From Edaphochlamys debaryana (taxonomy: Eukaryota > Chlorophyta > Chlorophyceae > Chlamydomonadales), in the NCBI GenBank assembly GCA_016858145.1, contig JAEHOE010000158.1, forward strand, positions 62,001 to 126,000: DNA of 64,000 nucleotides. The letters are read 5' to 3'. The stretch's first letter is position 1, and every line of letters begins with the position of its first letter. Made by a program: the position numbers and the translations under genes. The notes under the pieces were generated by a model. That model made no database searches and had not been told where the DNA came from. It worked only from the letters and a program-made list of their open reading frames with translations. Shown piece by piece: positions 45,401-57,300 of the stretch.

Positions 45401-48400
45401 GCCGTGTGTGTGCTTTTATTCCTTAATTTGTGTTCTGGGAATGGAAGGAGCGCTGACTCACGTTCATGTGGGCCCATTTGATGCAGTAGCCGCGGCCGTT
45501 GCTGCAGCTGCAGGACGAGCGAGGGAAGGGGCACGGCGCAGCGTTGGCAGTTGACGGTTGGCGACTGGTCGTTGTGGCCCTCGCACGGGGGCCGGTCGCC
45601 GCGGCCCCTTGGCGCAACGCACATAGCACGCACACCCCCCATCCCTGGCCGCCCCGCCCCGTTGTCCGCACGCCCGCTCAGAATGCGAGCGAGCGAGTTG
45701 ACTACACCGGCGGATGGGGATGGGGCCTTCCAGGTCAAGGACCGAACCACTCGCGCTACGAGCTGCTCGGTACACCGGGCTCCGCCTTGAGATAGAAGCG
45801 TCCCTCGCCAACGCACACGGACACCTGCACGTCCTTTGCTTACAAAGCCCATAGCATGCCCCGGCAGACCACCAGTAGTGTCCCCAATTTGCCCACCGCG
45901 CGCTGACCTCTTTCTGCTGTACCGGTACCGTGCCCTTGCGTGCCACCAGGTTTCGGTTCAAAGGGCATTCTTCCACGCTGCGCTACGCTACAATCGGCCC
46001 TGCCCCCCGTCCCACCCTCCAACCCGGTCTTGGCGTGACGCCAGTGGCCGTAGGGTCCCTCGTTCGCCCGTCCGTACGCCCGTCCCGCCCTCCCCCACCC
46101 ACCGTGTGGGACAGCTCGATAGGGACTTGGCCTCATTGTCAGCCTGATGCCAGGATATCCAGGGCCGGTGGTAGGGGCTCTTGTAGAGGCGTTCGGGGTC
46201 CTGGGTGGCGGGGGTGGGGGTGGGGGTGGCGGTGGGGGTGGGATTGGGGGTAAGCGGTTGAGGTTTTCCAATATTGATGGTGGCTGCGGACTTGGGGACA
46301 GCCCGCTCAGGGATCAACCTCAGCCCGGCGGCGCGCCCTGCTCCGTCGCTGTTGAGCGGCGGCGCCGGGTCTCACCAGCACAAGGGGGCCACACCCGCGG
46401 ACCCCAGGGTCAGGCAGAAGCCCGGCGTCGGGGCACACACCCTGGGCGCCCGCGCGACATCTATCCCCCTCCATCCGGGCCCCCCCACTGCATGCACTGC
46501 GCGCTCCGCCCCTGCCTGTGCTGCCCCATGCGCGCCTGCCCACACGCGCGTCCGTCCGTCATGCAGCCCACCTTGAGGATGAATTCGTCCTTGTACTCGC
46601 TCATGCCGTACAGCTCGGGGATCTGCAGTACAGAACAGTACAGTACGGCGGGCCCACGTGCGTGTCAACCCTCTTCGCTCGGCCCCGCACCCTCTCCCGT
46701 CGCCTGGCAATAACGGCGCCCTGCCTTCCTTTGATACCGGGTTGCGAGCTCCATCTGCAAAAGCCGGAGTACCGTTCCATCGCTAACCGCTACCCCCCCA
46801 TGACCCCCAGCCCCCAGCCCCTCCTTGACCCCCACCCCCCAAACCCCCCATCCCCACAGCCCCCCCCCATGAACTCCAGCCCCCAGACGCGCCACCCCAC
46901 CCCACCCCAGCCCCAAGCCGCCCCACCCCTTTCTCGCCTGCCGGTAACACACGCCCCCTCGACCCCTCCACCTCAATCGCTCCACCACCCCTTGCACGTC
47001 TGCCTCTTTATCCACCCCTCTCCCCGGGCCCCCCCTCGCCTGCTGGTACCACACGGTCTCCCGCTCCGGGTGCTCGGGGAACTCGGAGCTGTTCTGGGGC
47101 CGGGCCCGGGTGCCGGCGGTGCCCAGCTCCGTGGGGCCGTACAGGAAGCAGGGGGATTCGAGGAGCTCGTAGGCCACCTGCGGTTGGGCGGTGAGCGGTT
47201 GGGCGGTTGGGCGGTTGGCTGGTTGGCATTGGTTTGGCGACAGGGCGGGATGCTGTCACCTCCGTGGGAGGCGGCAGAGGCAGGCCAGCACAGTAATGAA
47301 CGTCGGCGCGCAGCGAGTGACAAGACAAGGTAGGTGGTTTGGGGCGGTAGCGGCAGGCGCAGGAGCGGCCCGCGGCCCGGCCGACCCCAGTCTCCGCCAG
47401 CCTAGTCAGCCGAGCGTACCGCGGCACCGTAGCCCGCCCCGGCACGCTCGCCCACGGGGCCCACGGCAGTCAAAACCGCCGGCATGCTCGCCTACGTACC
47501 TGGTTTGAGCACTTAGCCACATCGGTGCCCCTTCGGCAGTAGAGGCGGAAGCACTGCCGGTGGCACTCGCAGTTCTTGGGCGATATGAGGCCGCACGAGC
47601 CTGGAGGAGGGAGCGGGGGAGGGAGGGTGGGGGCCGGGGGTCTTGGCTTGGTGGGAACGCCGGGCCGTCCGGCGCATGCCCCCACCCGGGTGCAAGCGTG
47701 GGCGGTCAGTGCACGGCATTGTCGGATCAGGGGAGCGGAGCCTGCTAGCAGCGCGCATGGAATGCAGGAGGACACACAACCAAACCCTGAAGGAGGACCG
47801 TGACGGCAATTTGCTTGCCCACCAAGCGCGAGAGTCTTCGGCATACGCTTGCCCCTCTTGCAAGGCCCCTCAGCACCCGCCCCCTCCCCCGACCACGCGC
47901 GCCCCCGCACGCCCACCCGCCCCCAGTGTCCCACAGCTCCCCGTTACCCAGCCCCCACCCCACCCCCACCCACCCGGGTCGTCCGGGGTCTGCCGGCACA
48001 CGCGCATGGAGTCCACTTCGCACGCCTCGCCTGCGCCAGGGAGCGGCGGGACGGGGCCAGCAGCATGTGAGTCCGTATCAGTGAGTGGTTTACCCCGTAG
48101 AAACACAACAGCTTGATCCAAAAACACGGCTGAAACGGAGGGTGACGGCTGTGCGTCGTGTGTGCTCAATGCACGGGTTGAATGCGCGAGACGCCATGCG
48201 TGTGTGGCAGCCGGGGCGCCGGCCCCGATGGGGCCTGAAGAGCGGGGCCACGTCGGCCCTTGGCTTGGGCGTCGGGGTGCAAGGCCCAGTCGTGATGCTG
48301 TCTGCAGTCTCCAACGGTGGCCGTAGGACCCACCCACCCAGTGCCCCCCCCCCGCTGTGCAAGCAGACTTGGTGCGTGCAGGCGGTCATCGGCAGGGAGG

Positions 48401-48868
48401 TCAGTCAACGGCTGACCGTTGATTGAGAAGAACAGACACCGCCGCAGCTGTCAGGACTCCCGAGCCCGAACCGCTTGCCGCATTCTCTCCCCACCCACCC
48501 CGCCAGCCCCAGGGGCACTCGCAGCGCCCGGTCTCGTAGTTGCAGTTGCCGCGGTCCGAGCTGGACGCAAGGGGAAGGGTCGTCGAGTCAGCGCTGGAAG
48601 ATAGGTCGCCGCCATATGCAACGGACGCGTTCATACGATGGCTGGGAGGGCGGGCCATGCAGCGTAGGCAGTGCAGGGCTCGCTAGCTCACCCCATGCCG
48701 CCCCGGTGCCACGCCCTGCACCCACCAGCCGGGCGCGCAGGGCTTGCGCCCCTGCACCACCCCTCCGCTGCCCCTGCCCGGCTCCAGCAGGCGCCGCCCC
48801 GAGGCGCTTAGCAGCACAGCCAGCAGCAGCGCCGAGAGCGGGAGCGCCAGCGCAATTGTGCCGGGCAT
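39457..48868 (-). CDS. exostosin-like glycosyltransferase with EGF-like modules (copy B, intact)
   Basis: About 24 exons (5' to 3'): 48868-48692, 48560-48499, 48030-47974, 47600-47500, 47177-47040, 46622-46572, 46200-46103, 45507-45462, 45308-45258, 44760-44597, 44229-44170, 43902-43864, 43440-43382, 42961-42927, 42776-42674, 42423-42341, 42219-42163, 41737-41645, 41338-41240, 40955-40840, 40519-40426, 40310-40189, 39827-39737, 39516-39457. All junctions from exon 2 on keep phase (~680 residues). The exon 1-2 junction is not in phase with the obvious donor, so the start is uncertain. Exon 1 is a signal anchor. Exons 2-10 hold Cys-rich EGF-like modules (CNYETGRCECPWGWRG; CPDGRWGWGCHRT). From exon 11 on comes an exostosin (GT47-type) domain: IYMYDLPWYEAFP, EANLFFVP, WPFWNRTGGTDHF, FCLAPYGHGWGIRL, GCVPIIMQD. 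It probably acts as a Golgi type II enzyme; donor and acceptor sugars are unknown. Exons 5 and 18 use GC donors. Confidence 0.9.
41730..41965. repeat. minisatellite of 31-37 bp carrying the exon 18 acceptor site, seven copies
   Basis: GTCCTGTCAG recurs seven times between 41735 and 41950. On the minus strand this is CTGACAG|GAC, identical to the 3' splice site and first codon of exon 18 of exostosin copy B, which is the copy nearest the exon. The units lie in the upstream intron. Confidence 0.9.
43473..43587. repeat. 10-bp tandem repeat in an exostosin intron
   Basis: About a dozen copies of ATCTAGCAAC with minor variants, within the intron between exons 12 and 13 of copy B. Confidence 0.95.
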
Positions 48869-49612
48869 GTCAGCCGGTCACACGGTCACGGTTAGAGACC
48901 AGCGAGGCACCGCTATCGATGTTTTCGTTCATCCATCGCGCCTCGGGGGTCCCAAGCGGTAAAGCGCGAGAGTCCACGACTTGCACGCGAATGCCAGTCG
49001 GCGACAGGTAAACCTCGCTGTTCGCAATGCAGTCATACGCCTAACGCATATGCAGAAATATGTGAAATACGCTACTGGTTTGGGCAGGCGGGTGCCACCG
49101 GTCGATGCGCGCTCGCAGTCGCTTGTTTGGCGTCAGAGCGGTTTGAACTGATCACCGCTGATGCTACTGTCATAGTGGAGGGCGGCTGCACGTGCTGGAC
49201 AGCGGTGCTGGGGTCCTGGACCAGGGCGCGCCCGTCGGCCCCTCCTCCGCGTGTCCCCTCCACCCCCGCTCTTCCGCGCGGGCGCCCTTGACGCCCATGT
49301 TCCCCCCCACCAATCACACGAAAGCAGGCCGGTGGACAGACTCCTCTTGGACCCCACCAGGTGGGATGACGCTTGGACTCGAAGCGGTTCTGCACACTTG
49401 GCTTTGTCGGCCGGTGCGGTCGGCTACCCCGCCCTGCAGCTCCCTTGTCCTCCTCCTCTCTACCCGGAAATACATGAATCCCTTGTGCCATCCCTTCGGG
49501 TCCAGGTACCCACAACCGCGGGCGACGACTCATAGCGCGGCGGCGCCTCGTTGCTCGAGCAAACAGCAGAGCTATAGTGGTTAGCAGCCATGCGAAACGA
49601 CGCAAAAATGTC
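48869..49612. other. region between tRNA-Gly-like gene and exostosin copy B
   Basis: Just upstream of the copy B ATG (48869-48900) it shares GTGTGACCGGCTG with the region upstream of copy A. Otherwise nothing was recognised. It presumably contains the promoter of copy B. Confidence 0.5.
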
Positions 49613-49683
49613 TGCGCCCGCCGGGATTTGCACCCGGGTCAGTCGCGTGGGAGGCGACTATGATGCTACTACACTACGGGCGC
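49613..49683 (-). tRNA. tRNA-Gly(CCC)-like gene
   Basis: The same 71-base cloverleaf as at 1508-1578, on the minus strand, including anticodon CCC and the same A18 and G55 changes. A T run follows at its 3' side. Its upstream flank (49690-49727) shares TGTGAAGGCGGGTTG, GCGCAACAC and ATGCC with the flanks of the other two copies. Confidence 0.8.
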
Positions 49684-49727
49684 TAGTCCATATGTGAAGG
49701 CGGGTTGCGCGCAACACGATGCCAATC

Positions 49728-51399
49728 GTGGAAATTATGCGCCATATGGAGCAGTGAATGTCTTGCGTTCAAGGGTCCCGGGCGCGCCGCCCGGTGCTGG
49801 GGCTGGAGCGGGGTTTATGGCTTAAGGCCCTCCCTTCGGTCGGGACCAACCCGTAGCCGGCGTAAGAGTTTGTTTCAGCGAGGAAGCGGTGAGGCGGGGA
49901 GGCGGTGTGGCGAGGCAGGAAGGCGGCGAGGCCAGAAGGGGCTCAGGCCGCCCAGCCAGAAGGGGTCGGAGGTGGGAAAGCGGCGAGGTGCTGAGGCGGA
50001 GATCGTCCGAGGCAGCAAGGGTCAGCCCGGCGTCCTGCAGCCGCAAGTGGAGGTAAGCCGTGTTTGCGCGCCGCTTGCCTCCCACGCCCCAGACAGTGCA
50101 CCCAAGAGGGCATGCGCAATCCGGCCTTCGTCAGCCGCAAGTGGAGGAAAGCCGTGATTGCGCGCCGCTTGCCTGCCACGCCCTAGAAAGCGCTCCCAAG
50201 AAGGCATGCGCAGCCCGGCCTTCTTCAGCCGCAAGTGGAGGCAAGCGGTGATTGCGCGCCGCTTGCCTCCCACGCCCCAGACAGTGCACCCAAGAGGGCA
50301 TGCGCAATCCGGCCTCCTTCAGCCTTCAGCACACCCTAGAGCCGCCGGAGGAGCGTAGACAGCCTACAATAGAGCGAGAGGGGTGGGGCGAGGCAAGAAG
50401 CCGGCGCGGGGCCGGGAGACGAGCAGCCGGTACGGAGCGAAGAGCACGTACCCACCCCGACCCCCGCGCACCCCGGCCCCCCAACCCCGCGAGGCTGGAG
50501 CGGGGTGCGCAGCGTGTTGGGGGCGCGGCGCTGGGTGCAGGCGTGGGGTGCAGCCCTGGCGCAGAGGCTGGGGAGGGCAAGGGGTCCGGAGGGCTGGCGG
50601 GGCGCTGGCCTGCAAGCGAGCTCCGTCAGGCGGGCCTCAGTGCGCGTTGAGCCAGCCTTCCTTGGGCTGGCGTGGGCGTGCCAGGGTGGGGGCCTTGGCT
50701 GGGGGAAGGTTCCGGGCGGAGCCAGGGGCCCAGGTGGGCAGCAGGAGGCTCAGCAGCTCGCCTGCTCGCCTCTTTGCAGGAGCTCAGAGAAGCTGTAGCT
50801 GGGAGCGGCTTAGAGCAACGTCGGCAGGGGAGTATGGGCGCTGGCTTGGTGGCATGCCCCGCAAGGATTACCGGTATTGCGGCCGCGAGGCGGCTAGGGC
50901 CTGGGCGTCAGAGTGTTCTGCCCCTTTTGGAGGACCCGAGCCCGCAGCGTGCTTGAGCATGTGCATCTGAGATCTGACTGAACGCTCCGCGTGCGGGGTG
51001 GGATGCGCGGTGCCTTCGAGGCAGGACAGCGAGGAGGACAGCAGCGGGCAACGGGAGGGAGAGCCTTGCATGGCCTTGCCCTCGGCAACCGACAGCCTGC
51101 AAACACCCTGCGGTCATTATCCACAGGTTCCATACCATTCCAGGGTGCACGCCACACGTCCGGCCCCCCAACAGCCATGTCACCTTCGTACTACCCCCGA
51201 AATCCCCCCTCAAGGCGGTTCCATCCTGCTGTAGCATCGCATCCTCTACGGGCGCCAAAGCCCTATCATACCCCCGTCGACGCGTCGATGCAAGGACCAC
51301 AGTTTGCATCATCATAGCCACATGTCATAGGAACATAGCAGCACCGGGACGCATATGATGCGAACACATAATGAACGCCTTTACTCATACACTCATGGC
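49728..51399. other. intergenic between tRNA-Gly-like gene and FAN1
   Basis: No gene supported. It contains GGCGAGG-rich sequence at 49880-49990, the 94-bp repeats below, and GC-rich sequence to 50970. 50970-51399 is of ordinary composition and includes the FAN1 3' flank. No TGTAA was noticed close to the FAN1 stop. Confidence 0.45.
50035..50330. repeat. 94-bp tandem repeat, three copies plus partial
   Basis: CAGCCGCAAGTGGAGG and the following GCGCGCCGCTTGCCT, CAAGAGGGCATGCGCA segments recur at about 50037, 50131 and 50225, with a partial fourth at about 50319. Confidence 0.9.
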
Positions 51400-54300
51400 T
51401 CAGGCACGGTCATCCTCATCACTGCTTATGACCACTGCCTCTCCCTGCGCCGCCCCACCCTTGCCCCCCGCCCCGCCGTGCCTGCCCCCTCCGCCCGCAG
51501 CCCCCCCTGCCGCCCCACCCGGGCCTCCACCCCCGCTGCCCCGCACTGGCCCACCCCCCGCCGCCATCACCGCCGGCGCGCGCCGGCCCCGCCCCGCCCC
51601 GCCCTTCCGGCCGCCGCCTCCACTCCGGCCCTTGGCCCCGGCCCCCGCCTCCTCCGGCGGCGCCTCCTGTATCCGCAGCACCTCGGCTCGGAGCCCTGCC
51701 GCCGCCAGCGCCGCCAGCCACGCCCGCTGCTGGTCGCTGAGGCGGTCACGAGGGCCCTGGTGGGGTTCGATACGGGTAATATTCGTACTGGATATTGTAT
51801 TTTCGTATTTTAGCCAGCGAGCCCGATGCCCGCGATGGAGTGATGGGGGGTGGGGACGAGAGGGCGCGCGCGGGCGAGCAGGTGAAGGCGGCTGGGTCAG
51901 CGCAGGCGACCCTCAAGCTCCCTTCCATCCTCGGCCCTCCTTTCGTTGCCCCGGCCCCTCCCCTCCTTGGCACTCCCCATTCCAGATGCCCTCCACCAAA
52001 CCACACTTCTCAAACTGCTCCCGCCCCCACTCCCCCCGCCCCTTAACCCCCTGCCCCTCACCTTGACCTCCGACACCATGGCCTCCCCCCGCCCCGGCTT
52101 CCACAGCAGCAGGTCGGGCATGCCCCCCCGCCACCCCGCCGGGTCCTCCGCCAGCAGCCGGCACACCACCGACAGCCCCAGGCCGCCGATGCACCTGCGG
52201 CAGTTGTTGCACGGCAGTTGTACGGCAGATGTACGGCAGCGGTGTGCGGCAGATGTGCAGTACACGGAGGGCAAACCACAGGTCATCCAACTGCATCCCC
52301 GCAGACAAGCCAACCCACCTGCCTTCAATCAACCTCCCTTCCTTCCTGATGCCTCGAATCAACCCCGGTGGCCCCCTTCTCCTCCGCGCCTCCCCCCGCC
52401 CTCCCCTCCCCCCCCCACCTGGCCATCTCCTCCAGCTCCTCCAGCGGTACGCGGTCCCAGCTCACGCCCCGGCACCACGTGCCGCAGTGTTGGGCCCACG
52501 TGGCCCTCAGCAGGGCGGGCGCGGCGCCGCCGGCGATCTCCTGCGGGGCAAGGGCGGGGCGCACGGGGATGGCGTCGTTGACCGCCCAATCCTCCATCCC
52601 CTGCAGGGCCCGCTTTAGGCACCGCTCTCTAGTTCTGCGGGCCTTCAGGGTTCAGTTTTGGCTGCGCCACTATCGCGCCTCTAACGCATGCCACACGCGC
52701 GCTCATACATCGTCGCTTCCTGGCTGGCACTCTCTGTTTCACCGCCGCCGGGTCCCACACCTCCGCACACCCCGACCGTCCTCCCACAGCCCTAGCACCC
52801 ACGCGCCCCCCTGCCCACAGTCCGCCCGCACTACCCTCCCTCCCACCACACGCCAGCACGCACCTGCAGCCGAGCGTCTATGGCGCTCCGCGGCATTCCC
52901 AGTACGCTTGCACGGCTCCAGTCATTAGCCAGACCCACGCCCAGGTGCTTTCTTGCCGTCTCGCCTTAGTCATTACCACTCATTACTACTCATTACTACT
53001 TATTACGACACATGACTACTCATCACTACTCATTACCACTGTTGCTAGAGGGCAACCACGCACCTGCAGCCGGGCGTCGATGGCGCTCCTGCGTGCCGGC
53101 AGGAAGGCGTCTGTGTCTAGGTCCAGGGGGGCGGTCTGGAAGGGGCTCCTGGGTGGGTGGGTGGGTGGGTGGGTGGGGAAGAGGGCGGGGGAGAGGGGGG
53201 GGAGAGGGGGGAAAGGACGGCTTGGTGCCTGCTTCGTGCGTCCCGGTCCGCTGCCCGGAGCCGTGCAGTGTTGCCGCCACCCCAGCACCCCCCAGCTCGA
53301 CCCCTCCAAGATGGTTCCTCCTACCAGTCATCCCCGGCCCCGCCTAGAACGGGGATCCCACCGTGCCGTACAAGACCGGGTGCCGTACACATCCACCTGC
53401 CGTACGCCGTACACCGTACAGCACACGCACCTGAACACCTCGTCCACCTCCATGAAGAGCACGTCCCACAGCAGCAGCCCCCACAGGGTGCCCCACACGC
53501 CGCCCTCGCTGTGCACCCCCCGCCAGCCGCCCCCCGCGGGGCTGGCGTAGTGCAGCAGCGCCAGCTCCTCCACCGACACCACCTTGGGGGGGGGGCCGGA
53601 GGGAAGGGAAAGGCAATGGGGTGCCACAGGGGTCACGGGAGATGGTGAGCGGGATAGTGCAGCGGGAGTGCCGAAGGCGGTGAGGGGCGGGGATCGGGCA
53701 GTTTGGCGAAGGCATCGAGGGCACGGATGCGGGCGGAGGACAGGCAGGGCAGGAACAGCGGGCGGCCCTCACCTCTGGTGGCACCCAGGGGCGCTCGGCG
53801 GGCCCCGGCCCGGCGCCTGCGGAGGGGTCCTCGCTTGGGCCCGGTTCGGCAGCGGGCTCCGGGGGGGCGGTGCTGGGCTGCTGGGGAGCCAGGAAGCGGC
53901 TCTTGAGGCCTGCGGGCAACACAAGGCATGGGGCATGGTGTCAAGATGGGTGGCTGGCTTGGTCCGTCTACCATGCCTTCACCCCTCCACTGCCTCCACG
54001 CCTCTCCGATTCTGCCAAACCCCCCTTCTCCGATTCTACCGTTCAGCTTCAGCCCCATCGGTCACTGGCTCACTGCAGAGCTCCCAAGAATTAATCAATA
54101 CGGCATGCACCCCATCGAGCAACACCTCCACCCTCCAGAAGCGGTGTTGAACAAGCCCTCCCCCCTCCCTCCCCTTCCTTCCCTTCAACCATCCCTCCCC
54201 CCAGATCCCTCTTCCCCCCCAGCCCACCCGTGGCCCCCCTCAGCATGTATCCCGCCACCACCACCTCCCGCGGCTCCGCCAGGGCCGCCGGGGCCCATGC

Positions 54301-57300
54301 CGGCCGCCGCCAGCGCCGCGGGGGGCGGCCCAGGCGCAGCACGCGGCGCTGCAGGGCCAGGCGGTCGCCGTGGCGGACCCAGGGGTCGGACAGGGCGGCC
54401 TCGGCCACCTGGGGAAGGGGGGGAAGAGAGGGTGGTGGTGTGAGGGAGGCGCAACGGTGGTGGTGGTGAGGTGGGGTGTGAGGTGGCCTTCCCACCCATA
54501 CCCAGCGTCTCTGCCGCTTTTTGCTCAACCCTATTCGACCCCCCTTCCCCTCTCACATCTTTCCCTTCGCCCCTCCCTGACCTCTCGCCCCCAGCCTCTC
54601 CCCCCCGGCCGCATCTACCGCCAAACCTCTTCTCTCCGAACTCCCAGTCGAAGATCTCCCTCCCCCTCTCCCCGTCTTGCCCACCTCCTCCCCGCCCATC
54701 CCCCACCCACCACCAGCGCCTCCTCCTCCCGCCCCAGGTGCTGCAGGTCCACGGACAGCCGCCCCCACCACTCCCCCCGCCGCCCCGGGCAGCAGCGCCC
54801 CCGCAGCAGCGCCCGCAGCAGACCCAGGGCCTCGGCGTAGCGCCGCTGCCTCTCGAGCAGGGACACGCCTGGGGGGGGGGGATAGGGAGGTAGGGGAGGT
54901 GTGGTTGGGTGGGGCGGGTGCGTCAAGGTGGGGGGTGGGGGTGGGACGTAGGCAGGGGTGCTGGGTTGTGAGGTTGTGGGTTGAGGCTGGGTGGTTGTCG
55001 GAGGTCGGGCGCAGCACACAGCAGTCTTAGCAGATCCGCAACCCCTTCCAAGCGCCCAGCGTGCGCCTGCCAGTGCTTGCTCCCACCCATGGAGTAAGCC
55101 CCTTCCCAGGGGCCCCCAAGGGCCCGTATCAGCCCCACGACCCCTACCCCTTGTGCTGCGCCCCACGCACCCACGGTCGCCATACTGGCGTACACCCAAC
55201 CCGCGCTGAAGCGAGCCAGGAACTGATGGGCAGGCCGCGAGCCGCCACCGCCACTGGTGCCGCCGCCGCCGTCAGCTCCCTTGCCGCCGCCACCGCCGCC
55301 AGGGGCCTCCGAGCCGCCACCGACGCCACCGCCGTCAGCGGCGGCATCGGCGTCCACGCCGCCGCCGCCGCCCTCGGCAGCGCCGCTGCCGCCGCCAGCT
55401 CCAGCCCCGGCGTCGGCGCCGGGTTCGCCGGCGCCGCCGCCGCCGCCATCGCGGCCGCCGGGCGCAGCTGCTGGCGGCGACGCCAACCGCCGCATGCTAG
55501 GTGACGCGGCCTCTGCGGCACCGCCTATCGGGCCATTGCCCACCGCCGCCAACTCCCGTGCGCCCCCCTCGCCCCCCGTGCCTTTGTCCGCCCCTGCTAC
55601 GGCCTCCGCAGGACACCCCGGATCTGGGTCACAGTCATCGCCGCCTCCGGCTCCGCCGCCGTACGCCTGGAAGGCCTCGTACGACGCGCCGCCGCCGCAG
55701 CAGTCGTACGCGTCGTCGTCGAACGTCGTCGGTTGGTCGTACAGGATGGTCTCGTGCATCTCGGCATCGTCATCGCCGTTCCCATCGCCGCCGTCCCAAC
55801 CGTTCACGAGCGCCGCCGATTCCGGATCTCCACCGTCCCCAGCCTCAACCCCGCCCCCAGACACATCCGGCCCGCCTCCCCCAGCCCCAACCCCGGCCCC
55901 AGCCGCTGCTCCCCCCACAGGCAGGGGTACAGGAGGAAAGGGGAGGCGGGCGAGGGCGGTGTCCGGGGTCCGTGCCTCCGAGCCTGGGCCGGAGGCGCAG
56001 GCGAGGGCTGCTGCTGCTTGCCCGGGCCCGGGCCCCACGCCGGGTGGCACGGGCGCAGACGAGAGGGAGGGGGCCCGTCCGACGGAGGCGGAGGCAAGAC
56101 CCGCCGTCGAAGGCGGCCCCGCCTGGGGCTTAGCCGGCGCTGGCGTGGGCGTGGGCTGTAGCGTGGGGGTGTGGGTCGGGGCGGGGGTGGGCGAGGGCGC
56201 AGGGGCCGGGGTCGGGGCGCCCGGTCTGCAAGAGCCCCCGGGCCCTCCGGGCTCGCCCCCCTCCCCCTCCGCCTCTTCGTCGCTGGTGAGGGTGAGGTCG
56301 ATGGCCCCGACGGGGCCCGCGTGGGGCCCGGCCGGGCCCCCCGGGGCCACCCCACGTGCCGCCCCCGCGGCTCCGGCCCCTGCCCCCCGCTCCGCCTTCA
56401 ACCCCACCCCGGTCCCCGCCCCCGCCCCCGCCCCCGCCCCCGGCTCCGGCTTTACCCCGGGCTCTGCCTTGACCCTTACGCCCGCTGCCAGTCCTGCCCC
56501 AGTGGTGGGGCCTCCGCCTGCGGCCTCCGCCCCCACCCCCGTCCCCGCCCCAGCAGCAGCTGCAGCCGCAGCCGCGGCCGCCACCTCCCAGGCGCTGGGC
56601 GGGGGCACGGCCCGCACGGGGATGGCCGCGTCCCCCGCCCACCGCACTGCGCGGTGCAGGCCCGCCCGCACGGCGGCCAGGGCGGGGGCCAGGGCGGCGG
56701 CGGCGCCGGCTTCGTCCCCCTCCGCCACGCACTGCTCAAGCTGCGGACGTGGGGGGGACGGCGGGGGTGGGGCAGGAGCGGGTGTCATGGGGCAAACGTC
56801 CAGGGACCGTGGACGGGGGGATCACGCACTGCTCCAGCTGCGGACGTGGAGGCATGGGGTCGGCGGTGGGGGTTGGGCAGCATGGAATGCTCGGGAGGGG
56901 GAAGTTGGGAAACCCCAAACAATGGTCCTTGCCTCGTCGCCTGCTACGCCAAGCCACAGCGAAGCAGAGCATAGAGGTCAACCCCACCGGTTTCGCCGCG
57001 CCGTCGCCCCCGCACGCTCATCCCTCTGGACCCCCCACCGCTACCCGCGGAACGCCCCTGCCCCCCGCCCTACCCTTCCACCCCCGCCCCCACCCCCGCC
57101 CCCACCCCCACCCCCACCCCCACCCCCACCCCCACCCCCACCCCCCACCCCCACCCCCACCCCCACCCCCACCCCCACCCCCACCCCCACCCCCACCCCC
57201 ACCCCCACCCCCACCCCCACCCCCACCCCCACCCCCACCCCCACCCCCACCCCCACCCCCACCCCCACCCCCACCCCCACCCCCACCCCCACGCGCTTCT

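Noticed and set aside
57066..57295. Telomeric repeat
   Set aside because: The unit is CCCCCA, not the TTTTAGGG or TTTAGGG type of green algae, and it lies in a FAN1 intron.
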